Shown here: one piece after another, positions 46,074 to 53,895 of the stretch
Numbering within the stretch: position 1 is the first letter of the stretch
Layout of the letters: each line of letters opens with the position of its first letter
Assembly (NCBI RefSeq): GCF_004217545.1
Contig: NZ_SHKY01000001.1
Location: forward strand, 6,696,001 to 6,760,000
Source: Krasilnikovia cinnamomea
GTDB taxonomy: Bacteria > Actinomycetota > Actinomycetes > Mycobacteriales > Micromonosporaceae
Length of the DNA stretch: 64,000 nt
Direction: 5' to 3'
Translations under genes and position numbers: made by a program
The notes under the pieces: generated by a model
What the model saw: the letters and a program-made list of their open reading frames with translations, nothing else
Told to the model about the DNA's origin: nothing
Databases searched by the model: none

Positions 46074-48466
46074 CAGGGCCGGCCCAGGTGTGCGCGGATC
46101 CGGTTCGCCACCGCGTTGAGCTGGCCGGTCCTCAGCTGCAGGTCCGCGCCGGACGGCGGACAGCTCGCCCCGGGCCGGGGACAGGTGCTGACGACGATCC
46201 GTCGCTGCGCGTTGGCCCAGTCCGTCTTGATCCGTACGCCGGTGACGACGTCGGGCGTGAGGATGATCGGGAAACCGCCCCAGCCGATCCGACCGGTCGT
46301 CATGTCGTACGTGCCGCCGTTGAAGGGGATCACCACGGCGCTCGGCCGGGTCGCGGTGGCCTGGTAGAACAGCAGCTCGGTGGAGAACCCGGTCATGGCG
46401 ACGCCCATGAGCTCGACCTGGCACCGGAAGTTCGCGGGCAGCTCACCGAGGCGGGCCCGCACGAGCTTGCCCGAGTCCGGCTGACGGGCCGTCGCCGCGG
46501 CCAGGCCGCCGCCGCCCGCGGGCGCGTACGCCTCGGCCAGGTCGCGCAGGTACGCCTCCTGCTGCGGGGTCGGATGGGCGGGCCGGACGAACTGCGACGC
46601 CTTCGGCGCGACCGCGCTCGGCCGCTCGATGGCCGGTGGCAGCCAGATCGTGTCGGGCTCGTCGCCGTCGCCGTGGTGGAAGGCGTCCAGGTAGTGCTCG
46701 CCGGGCACCCAGGTCGCCCACTGCGGGCTCAGCAGGATCTCCCGCTGCTCCTGCGTGGTCGCGGTGCACCAGGTACGCATCGTCCGTACCGCCCAGATGT
46801 CGCCCGGTCCCTCGCTGTCGTCCCACCGGCGTCGCGCGGCCGGATCTTCGTAGGCGCGCAGCCAGTACGGCGAGTCGCCGAAGAAGACCCGGATCGGCAG
46901 CGGCACACCGCCCGGCCGGGCCTGCGGAATCTTCAGCAGCGTGTTGCTGCCACGCAGCCGCCCGATCAGGCCGGGGTCGGCGCACACCTGGTCCAGCAGC
47001 CCCGGAACGCACATGAGTGCGGCCAGGGTGGGCAGGTCGTCGACGGTGGCCGGGCCCTCCGGCGTGGCCGCCAGCGCGGTCATCAGCGCAGGGTTGACCA
47101 TCAGGACGCGCTGCGCGGCGGCGCTGAGCCCGGCCGCCCCGGAAGCCACGGCTCTGGCCGCGTGCATACCGGCGGACGACATCATCAGGCTCGCCGTCAC
47201 CGGCACGGCGGATTCCGCCGCCTGCTCCGTCTCCGGTGGCGGTGCCGCCGCCCGCTCCGGGGCCGGCGGGGTCGCGGCCGGGCGGGCGGGCGCCGGGGCC
47301 GGCCGGGCGGGTGCCGCGGCCTGTCGCGGGTCCGGCGGTGAGGCCTGGGACGCGGCTCGTTCCGGGCTCGCCTTGGTCGGCGGCGCGGCGGCGGCGTGGT
47401 GCGCGCCAAGCGCCACGACGAGCTTCGGGTCGTCGAACTTCTCCGGCGAGCGTCCCAGCATGGCGGTCATCTCCCGCTGGACCGCCAGCAGGTACGACGA
47501 ACCGCCGGTCAGGTAGAGCTTGTGCAGGTCCGCGACGGCGACCTGCGCCTGCGCCAGGGTCCGCTCGGTCAGCTCGATCGCGCGCCGGATCTGCGGCGCG
47601 ATCAGTTCGTCGAACTCGGCGCGGGTGATCGTCACGATCTCCTCGTCGTCGCCGAGCTCGACCATGACCCGGGCCTGCTCGTTCTCGCTCAGCTCGCGTT
47701 TGCCGACCTCGACCTCATTGCGGAACCGGTGCAGCGCCTTGGCGTTCGCGGGATCGCGCAGGGCCTGGACCAGGTCACCGCGGTCCCGGTCGTCCAGCCG
47801 GGCCAGTACGGCCGTCGCCAGCAGGTGATCGATGACGTCGCCGCCCAGGGGGTCGGCTCCGGCTGAGGCGAGCACCCGCAGGTCCGCCGGGTTGTCGGCG
47901 TCTGCGGCCCGCAGCACGGCGACGTCGCAGGTCCCGCCGCCGAAGTCGAAGACCGCGACCGCGGCGCCGGGCGGCGGCGGCGTCGTGTGGGCGTGGTAGG
48001 CGACCGCGGCGACCGGCTCCGGGATCAGGCGTACGACGTCCGGGGCGAAACCCGCCTCGAGGGCCGCCGCGCGCAGCACGTCACGGCGCGGCCCCGCCCA
48101 GTCCTGCGGGTACGTGAGCAGCACCGAGTCCGGGCGGTCGTCGCCGCCGACCTCGCTCGCCTTGGCGGCCACGGCCCGCAGCACGGCGGCGACCAGGCTC
48201 TGCACCGGCACGTCACGGCCACCCAGGTACGTGGTGTCCTGGCCGATCAGGCGTTTCGGTGAACGTTCGAACCCGTCGGGAAACCGTCGCGCCGACCGGC
48301 GCGCCGTGGCGCCGACCTGGATCCCGTCCGGGGTGACCAGCACGGCGGACGGCATCTGGTGGGCGTCGTTGGTCAACATGATGGGCACGGGATCCCCGCC
48401 GCCGCGGCGGTACGCGGCGGCGGTGTTGGAGGTGCCGAAGTCGATCGACAAGGACCAGCCGGGCAA
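46073..48466 (-). CDS. Atypical Hsp70/DnaK-like protein
   Basis: 797-aa protein with an N-terminal Hsp70 nucleotide-binding domain: phosphate 1 SIDFGTSNTAAAY at 7-19, phosphate 2 VFDFGGGTCDVAVL at 172-185, adenosine motif YLTGGSSYLLAVQREM near 318-333. Residues 360-420 are a Pro/Ala linker. The remaining 375 residues are not a DnaK substrate-binding domain and match nothing I recognise. No ATG suits; TTG 48466 has GGAG 10 bases upstream and starts right before the fold. It sits between two dynamin-like genes and is not a housekeeping dnaK locus (no grpE/dnaJ). Confidence 0.85.
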   Translation of the reverse strand: MPGWSLSIDFGTSNTAAAYRRGGGDPVPIMLTNDAHQMPSAVLVTPDGIQVGATARRSARRFPDGFERSPKRLIGQDTTYLGGRDVPVQSLVAAVLRAVAAKASEVGGDDRPDSVLLTYPQDWAGPRRDVLRAAALEAGFAPDVVRLIPEPVAAVAYHAHTTPPPPGAAVAVFDFGGGTCDVAVLRAADADNPADLRVLASAGADPLGGDVIDHLLATAVLARLDDRDRGDLVQALRDPANAKALHRFRNEVEVGKRELSENEQARVMVELGDDEEIVTITRAEFDELIAPQIRRAIELTERTLAQAQVAVADLHKLYLTGGSSYLLAVQREMTAMLGRSPEKFDDPKLVVALGAHHAAAAPPTKASPERAASQASPPDPRQAAAPARPAPAPARPAATPPAPERAAAPPPETEQAAESAVPVTASLMMSSAGMHAARAVASGAAGLSAAAQRVLMVNPALMTALAATPEGPATVDDLPTLAALMCVPGLLDQVCADPGLIGRLRGSNTLLKIPQARPGGVPLPIRVFFGDSPYWLRAYEDPAARRRWDDSEGPGDIWAVRTMRTWCTATTQEQREILLSPQWATWVPGEHYLDAFHHGDGDEPDTIWLPPAIERPSAVAPKASQFVRPAHPTPQQEAYLRDLAEAYAPAGGGGLAAATARQPDSGKLVRARLGELPANFRCQVELMGVAMTGFSTELLFYQATATRPSAVVIPFNGGTYDMTTGRIGWGGFPIILTPDVVTGVRIKTDWANAQRRIVVSTCPRPGASCPPSGADLQLRTGQLNAVANRIRAHLGRP

Positions 48467-48467
48467 T

Positions 48468-48827
48468 TCAGTACATCTCCGGTTCAGGCCCCGGTGACCA
48501 GGGGTCGTCGGACGGGGAAAGATCCGCGCCATCATGATCTTCCGGCGCATGCCCGGTCAACCGCCCGGACGGCTCGGACCACCGGTCCGGATCGTCGTGG
48601 TGCGGCCCCGCCGGGTCGTCGACGACATCCGCATGGTCCGCCTCGAAACCGGTGAAATCCGCCGGACCCTCACCAGAGCCGGCGAAATCCACCAGCTCTG
48701 GTACGAGACCGGTGGCCTCGATCATCGGCGCGGTGGGGTCGAGTGCTCGGGCGAGCACCCAGGTCCACACCTCCGGCGGGGGTGCCGGCGGCTCGCCGAG
48801 CACCCCCGGATCACGTGGCGCGCTCAC
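48468..48827 (-). CDS. Small acidic hypothetical protein
   Basis: 119-aa protein, strongly acidic, Pro/Asp/Glu-rich, largely without hydrophobic runs apart from VWTWVLARALD near residues 23-33. No domain recognised. GTG 48827 overlaps the stop of the C39-like gene (GTGA) and its own stop lies one base before the Hsp70 TTG, so it is embedded in the operon. It could be an adaptor or disordered client. Codon use and overlap on both sides are the main support. Confidence 0.6.
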   Translation of the reverse strand: MSAPRDPGVLGEPPAPPPEVWTWVLARALDPTAPMIEATGLVPELVDFAGSGEGPADFTGFEADHADVVDDPAGPHHDDPDRWSEPSGRLTGHAPEDHDGADLSPSDDPWSPGPEPEMY

Positions 48828-49777
48828 CTGCGACGGGTCGCGATCAAGGCGCCACCGGCCAGGACCACCGGCAGGAGGACGTAGGGCCGGTCCACGACCC
48901 AGGACACCACGGATTCGATCTGTCCCTTCGGCGCCAGCAGGGCCGCCGTCGCGTCGTCGGCCACGCCGAACACGGGCTTGCCCGCCTGGTCGGCGACCGG
49001 CAGCCCGACGGGGACCGCCCCGTCCGGCTGCGCCGGCGTCCGCCCGCCGGGCGGCTCGTCGCAGACCAGCGCCGTGTTGCCCGAGTCCTCCCACGCGTCG
49101 GCCAGCACGGTCAGCGGAACCTCCAGCATGTTGCCGTCCGGGGTGCCGGGGTCGGACAGGACCGCCACGCCGCGCGCGGTGTCGATGCCGGTGAGGACCA
49201 CCGCGTGGTCCGCGGTGGCCTCGTCCTCACGGCCGTACCAGATCTCGTCGCTGTCGACCGCCAGCATCACCCGGCGCCCCTGCGCCAGGTAATCCTCCAG
49301 GGTCTCGATGCCGATGCCAGCCTCGATCCCCGCCGGTACGCCCGCGTCCTCCAGCAGTTTCTGGGCGCCACCGACACCCATGCTGGGCACCCCGTCCGGG
49401 CCGACGGTGAACAGGCCGAGGGCGTTGGCGCGGGCCACGAACGCCGATTCGTCCATGTTGTGGACGCCGGTGTACTCCGAGACGATCTGCGCGATGCTGG
49501 CCGGCACGCAGTACCCGTTGGCGGACTGCTCGAACCAGTGCTCCGCGTCCCCGGTCGGGTCGCCGACCAGCCGGCCGTCCGTCACCCAGCCGGGATCCGG
49601 CAGGCCCACGGCACCGAAGTCCAGCTCGGGGCGCTCGGGCACGGCCGGATCGTCGTGCGGGCCGTCCTGCACGTGTGCCGGGTCGAACGGCGCCGGGTCC
49701 GGCTCGAACGGGATCGGCTCGGGCGCGTCGGTCAGGAACGGCTGCAGAGCGTCGGTCCAGTGATGCTCGTCGGTCAT
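48824..49777 (-). CDS. C39-like cysteine peptidase with C-terminal membrane anchor
   Basis: 317-aa protein. An acidic Pro-rich N-terminus (1-75) precedes a C39-like papain-fold domain: nucleophile Cys90 in NGYCVPASIAQIVSEYTG, His191 in DHAVVLTGID and an Asp near 209 (VLSDPGTPDG). A single helix (VLLPVVLAGGALIA) ends at Arg-Arg-Arg, the last residues. With no signal peptide this predicts a tail-anchored protein whose peptidase faces the cytoplasm, unlike the C39 domains of bacteriocin exporters, which sit at the N-terminus of an ABC transporter. It lies between the long dynamin and the acidic protein. Confidence 0.78.
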   Translation of the reverse strand: MTDEHHWTDALQPFLTDAPEPIPFEPDPAPFDPAHVQDGPHDDPAVPERPELDFGAVGLPDPGWVTDGRLVGDPTGDAEHWFEQSANGYCVPASIAQIVSEYTGVHNMDESAFVARANALGLFTVGPDGVPSMGVGGAQKLLEDAGVPAGIEAGIGIETLEDYLAQGRRVMLAVDSDEIWYGREDEATADHAVVLTGIDTARGVAVLSDPGTPDGNMLEVPLTVLADAWEDSGNTALVCDEPPGGRTPAQPDGAVPVGLPVADQAGKPVFGVADDATAALLAPKGQIESVVSWVVDRPYVLLPVVLAGGALIATRRR

Positions 49778-49802
49778 GGCGTCTCCCGGGCGCGGTCGTC
49801 GG

Positions 49803-51656
49803 TCATCGGGAGTGGGATGCGGCGGACGCCGCGGATGTTCCCGGCCGGGCGAGCAACGCGAGCTCCCGTACGACGAGGTCGCGTTGCGTGGCCACCGCGG
49901 CCAGTTCCCGGTCCACCGCGGCCACCTCCTGTTCGCGCTCGTGCGCGGAGGCCTTGGCGTGGCGTTCGGCCTCCTGGATGACCGCCGTGACCCGCGCGAT
50001 CTCCGCGCGCAGCTGGTCCTCCACGGCGATCCCCACCTCCGGCCGGCAGTCCCGGATGGCGGCGTCGATCCCGGCCGCGAGGTCACCGCGCAGCACCGCG
50101 AGGGACTCGTTGAGGGCGGCTTCGAGCCGCTGGCGTCCGACGCGCAGCCGCCGCATGCCGAGGTTCACCAGGAACCACGCCCCGCCGAACAGCAGGCCCA
50201 TCGGCCCGAAGATCGTCGCTCCGGTGGCGTGGATGACCCCGAGTCTGGTCGCCATGCCCGCACCCATCACCGCCGAACTGGCCAGGGACGGGTCGAGCAT
50301 GCCGGAGCTCATGTCCGGGCCGCGGCGGCCCGGCGTCAGCTCGATCTCGAAGTCGGCGGTCACCGGGCGCAGCACCGCGACGGCGGCGTCCACGCCGCCG
50401 ATCTGCTCCGCCAGCGTGGCGACCAGGCCGTCCTGCACCGTGGCGCTGACGTGGGCCGCCACGAGGCGCAGTTCGCTGCGCAGCTCGCCGAGCAACTGCC
50501 GGGCGCCGTCCTCGGTCACCCCGCTCCATTCCTTCGAGATCCGCAACTTCCACCGGTCGCGTACGTCGTCCAGCAGGCGGCCGGCGTCGCGGATGGCGGA
50601 CTGCCGGAACCGAAGCAGGTCCCGGTCCAGGTCCGAGCGCCACCGGCGCTCGCGCAGCCGCAGTTGCGTCAGCGCGTCCCGTTCGGCCTGGACGGGGTCG
50701 CCGCCGTCGGGTGAGCCGGCGGCACCGCGCCGCCGGCCCTGCAGGTCCCCGGTGAGCCGGTCCAGCCCGGTGATGGCGACGCGCAGCACGTTCGCCAACC
50801 CGACCGTACGGGCGTCGGCGGTGCGCTCGCGCAGCACCTGTGCCAGGGCGGGCAGGTTCGACTCCCGTTCCAGCAGTTCCCGGATCTCCGGGTCGCCGTC
50901 GACGGTGCCGGCCTCGGCGGCCAGGCTCGCCGAGACGGCCAGCATCGGCGAGCCGGCGAACCGGGGGGCGTGCGTCCGCAACAGGGCCGCGTTCTCGGCG
51001 AGGATCTGACCGCCGCCGTCGGGGTAACGGTCGGACTTGGTCACGGCGAACACCACCGTCTCCACGCCCTGCGCCGCCTCCTGGAGGAACCGCAGCTCCG
51101 GCGCGGTGAGCACCTGGCCGGCGTCGGTCACCATGAGCAGCACGCCCGCGCGTGCCGCCGCCCACGAGGCGAGCCGGGTGTGCGCCGACTCCAGGCCGCC
51201 CACCCCGGGCGTGTCCACCAGGGTCACCGTGGGCAGCCACCGGCTGTCCGCCGCCACCTCGGCGTACTCGGCGGACTCCGCCTCGTCCTCGCCGGGTCCG
51301 GCCCGCAGGAAGGCGGCCGCCTCGGGAGCGGGCACCGGGCGCCGCCCGTCCGGGCCGACCAGGGCCCAGGTGCCGTCCGGCAGGTCGTCCGACGGCGGCA
51401 CCACGCGCAGGAACGCCGCGGTCGCCACCTCCACGTCGACCGGGGACACGTCCCGTCCGGTCAGGGCGTTGACCAGCGAGCTCTTGCCGCGCTTCACCTC
51501 GCCGACCACGACGACCGCGGGTTGCTGCTCGGCCGCCTCGCGCATGCCACGGTTCAGTCGCTCCACGTACTCGAACAGCTGGTGCGCTTTGAGCATCTTC
51601 CGGGTACCGGCGATGGCTTGGTCCTGGTCCGCGCTGATCCTGATGCTGCGTGGCAT
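49803..51656 (-). CDS. Dynamin-like GTPase (long, IniA-like)
   Basis: 617-aa large GTPase heading the operon. P-loop GEVKRGKSSLVNAL at 52-65, G3 VDTPGVGGL, G4 TKSDRYPDG; then long helical stalk regions, a hydrophobic paddle-like segment near residues 475-510 (TIFGPMGLLFGGAWFLVNLGM) and a coiled-coil end. Such a membrane-inserting hairpin is expected in bacterial dynamins that bend or fuse membranes. ATG 51656 has GGAG 8 bases upstream. IniA of mycobacteria is a family analogue, induced by cell-wall antibiotics. Confidence 0.88.
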   Translation of the reverse strand: MPRSIRISADQDQAIAGTRKMLKAHQLFEYVERLNRGMREAAEQQPAVVVVGEVKRGKSSLVNALTGRDVSPVDVEVATAAFLRVVPPSDDLPDGTWALVGPDGRRPVPAPEAAAFLRAGPGEDEAESAEYAEVAADSRWLPTVTLVDTPGVGGLESAHTRLASWAAARAGVLLMVTDAGQVLTAPELRFLQEAAQGVETVVFAVTKSDRYPDGGGQILAENAALLRTHAPRFAGSPMLAVSASLAAEAGTVDGDPEIRELLERESNLPALAQVLRERTADARTVGLANVLRVAITGLDRLTGDLQGRRRGAAGSPDGGDPVQAERDALTQLRLRERRWRSDLDRDLLRFRQSAIRDAGRLLDDVRDRWKLRISKEWSGVTEDGARQLLGELRSELRLVAAHVSATVQDGLVATLAEQIGGVDAAVAVLRPVTADFEIELTPGRRGPDMSSGMLDPSLASSAVMGAGMATRLGVIHATGATIFGPMGLLFGGAWFLVNLGMRRLRVGRQRLEAALNESLAVLRGDLAAGIDAAIRDCRPEVGIAVEDQLRAEIARVTAVIQEAERHAKASAHEREQEVAAVDRELAAVATQRDLVVRELALLARPGTSAASAASHSR

Positions 51657-51798
51657 TCGCTGTGCTCCATGGTCGGCCGCGGACGTCCTTGCTGGCCGCG
51701 CGGTGGAGACGATGGTGCCACGCGCCGTCTCCCGGCAGGGGGCCGGTGACCAGGAATTTCCGTGCGTGCGGCCGCGCACGTCGGCGAAGATCAGGTCC
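51657..51798. promoter_or_regulatory. Divergent promoter region of the dynamin/Hsp70 operon
   Basis: 142 bases between the dynamin gene and the first nucleotidyltransferase gene; it must hold the promoter for the whole leftward operon. I see no strong dyad or recognisable ECF promoter pair. Confidence 0.3.
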
Positions 51799-52500
51799 AT
51801 GGCCCACCACACCGCGCTGACCGACGAACTGGTCGAGGAGCACACGATCCTCCAGGTCGTCGTGGGGTCGCGGGCGTTCGGGCTGGCCGGTCCGGCCTCG
51901 GACACGGATCGGCGTGGCGTCTTCGCGCTGCCCGCCCCGGCGTTCTGGCGGTTGGCGAAGCCGCCGCCGCACCACGAGGGTCCGTTGCCGGAGCAGCTGC
52001 GGTGGGAGGTGGAACGGGTGTGCGGCCTGGGCCTGGCGGCGAACCCGAACGTGCTGGAGGTGCTCCACTCGCCGCTGGTGGAGACGTGCACGCCGCTCGG
52101 CGAGGAGTTGCGGGAGCTCACCCCGGCCTTCCTGTCGCGGCGGGTGGCCGACACCTACCTGCGCTACGCGGACGCCCAGTTCGGCAAGGCGCAGCGCGGC
52201 ATCGACCGCTCGGGCACCCCGGTCTGGCGGCACGTGATGCATCTGATCCGGCTGCTGATCGCGGGCGGCGAGCTGGTGCGTACCGGGAGGCTGGTGCTCG
52301 ATGTCGGTGAGCATCGGGACCGCCTGCTGGCGGTCAAGGCGGGCCAGGTGCCGTGGGCGGAGGTGGTCGAGTGGCAACGGCGGCTGTCGGCCGGCCTGCG
52401 GTCGGCCCTCGACAGCAGCCCGTTGCCGGACGGACCCGACGAGGATCGGGTCGAGAACTGGCTTGTTTCGGTACGGCGCCGATCGGTGGGTGGGGCATGA
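51799..52500 (+). CDS. RlaP-like nucleotidyltransferase (DNA polymerase beta superfamily), first copy
   Basis: 233-aa protein. The minimal nucleotidyltransferase motif is VVVGSRAFGLAGPASDTDRRG: Gly-Ser at 23-24 and metal-binding Asp35 and Asp37, followed by helical C-terminal region. The Arg-Gly after the Asp pair is typical of the COG3541/RlaP group, implicated in RNA repair or nucleotidylation. Start ATG 51799 lacks a strong ribosome site. Its stop overlaps the start of a second related gene (ATGA). Confidence 0.8.
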   Translation: MAHHTALTDELVEEHTILQVVVGSRAFGLAGPASDTDRRGVFALPAPAFWRLAKPPPHHEGPLPEQLRWEVERVCGLGLAANPNVLEVLHSPLVETCTPLGEELRELTPAFLSRRVADTYLRYADAQFGKAQRGIDRSGTPVWRHVMHLIRLLIAGGELVRTGRLVLDVGEHRDRLLAVKAGQVPWAEVVEWQRRLSAGLRSALDSSPLPDGPDEDRVENWLVSVRRRSVGGA

Positions 52501-53279
52501 GCGTGCTGGACGGTGCCGGGCTGCCCGGCGGGGTCGACCTGACCGCGGTCGTCGCGGAGCAGCCGTACCCGGTGCTGTTCGCGACCGTGTCGGGCGCGCA
52601 CCTGTACGGCTTCCCGTCCGCCGACTCCGACGTCGACCTGCGCGGTGTGCACCTGCTGCCGGTTCCGGCCCTGATCGGGCTGGGCGAGCCGGAGGAGACC
52701 CGCACGACGATGTGGGACCGCGCCGGGGTCGAGATGGATCTGGTGACGCACGACCTGCGCAAGTTCGTGCGGCTGATGCTGCGCCGCAACGGCTACGTGC
52801 TCGAACAGTTGCTGTCGCCGCTGGTGGTGCACACCGGGCCGGTGCACGCCGAGCTGGTGGCGCTGGCCCCGCGCGTGCTGACCCGCAACCACGCCCACCA
52901 CTACCGGGGCTTCGCCGCCACGCAGCGGCGGCTGTTCGACCGGACCCGCGAGCTGAAGCCGCTGCTGTACACGTTCCGTGCGCTGCTGACCGGAATCCAC
53001 CTGATGCGCACCGGCCGGGTCCAGGCGCACCTGCCCACGCTGCTCGCCGAGGAGCGGGCACCCGGATACCTCGCCGACCTGATCGCCGCGAAGGCCACCG
53101 CCGAACACGGCGCGCTCGGCGACCGGGTGGCCGCCGACGTGCTCGACGAGGACCTCGCCGGGTTGGGCGCCCGGCTCGACCAGGCGCAGCAGGACAGTAC
53201 GTTGCCGGAACAGCCGTCCGCGCACGCCGACCTCGACGAACTGGTGATCCGGGCCCGGTTGACGGAGCCGGTGCCGTAA
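52497..53279 (+). CDS. RlaP-like nucleotidyltransferase, second copy
   Basis: 260-aa relative of the preceding protein. The motif SGAHLYGFPSADSDVDLRG gives Asp45 and Asp47, and a third acidic residue is likely in GVEMDLVTHDLRKF. It keeps the canonical third-Asp strand better than copy one. The pair may act as a heterodimer or on two substrates. No ligase or HEN1-like RNA-repair gene adjoins, but a broken NADAR gene lies just downstream on the other strand. Confidence 0.82.
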   Translation: MSVLDGAGLPGGVDLTAVVAEQPYPVLFATVSGAHLYGFPSADSDVDLRGVHLLPVPALIGLGEPEETRTTMWDRAGVEMDLVTHDLRKFVRLMLRRNGYVLEQLLSPLVVHTGPVHAELVALAPRVLTRNHAHHYRGFAATQRRLFDRTRELKPLLYTFRALLTGIHLMRTGRVQAHLPTLLAEERAPGYLADLIAAKATAEHGALGDRVAADVLDEDLAGLGARLDQAQQDSTLPEQPSAHADLDELVIRARLTEPVP

Positions 53280-53290
53280 GAGCGGCCGCG

Positions 53291-53718
53291 TCAGGCGGCC
53301 CGCAATCGGTCGCGCACCTCCATGAGCGCGAAACCCAGCAGGTTCTGCCCGCGCCAGCGGCCGGGCACACCGGCGTCGGGATGCTCCGGCCAGGTCTGCT
53401 CGGTGAACCCGCGCACCTGGCGGCCGAGTTCCCGGGCCGCCGCCGGGTCCTCGACGGCCAGGATCCGGCGCGCCGTACCCGCGTCGGCGAACAGCGTCGC
53501 CTTGCGCCACATCATGTAGTGCTCGGCGGTGGGGAACACTGTGCCGCCGGCGACGAACGGCGCCTGCCAGAACTGGCTCAGGCAACCGGCCCGGGCGTGC
53601 CGTCGGCCTCGGGCAGGGGCCGCCAGAACGGCAGGTAGCCGACCGCGCCGCCGGGGGTCTCGCCGACCCGCGCCCACACCCGGTTCCGTTGCGCGCTCAG
53701 CGCATCCGCGGCCGTCAC
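53291..53718 (-). pseudogene. Broken NADAR-family gene
   Basis: Remnant of a NADAR (YbiA-like, N-glycosidase/ADP-ribose-linked) protein. The start GTG 53718 with GGAGG upstream reads RVWARVGETPGGAVGYLPFW then hits a stop at 53578-53580. The next frame continues the same domain: GCLSQFWQAPF, PTAEHYMMWRKA, LGRQVRGFTEQTW, then RWRGQNLLGFALMEVR. One missing G near 53584-53588 explains the shift. The segment of roughly 50 residues normally between the GRQVRGF and RWRGxNLLG blocks is also absent, so a deletion supports true decay rather than only a sequencing error. Confidence 0.75.
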
Positions 53719-53895
53719 CGCCACCACCTCCTCGACGCGGGGGCGCCATCCTCGCACGGGCCGGCCCACCCCACGACGGGGATTTCCGCGTCCCCCGGTG
53801 CCACCCGGTCATTCGCCGCGGAGGAGGTGAGCCAGGCGCGCCGTACGTTTCGATTGCGGCAGCAACCCTGAATGCTTGGTGAACGGGAGACGCGG

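Noticed and set aside
50083..53370. A 1095-codon open frame on the - strand spanning the nucleotidyltransferases and dynamin gene
   Set aside because: Arg/Pro/Gly-rich shadow in another frame; the overlapping genes have clear motifs and starts.
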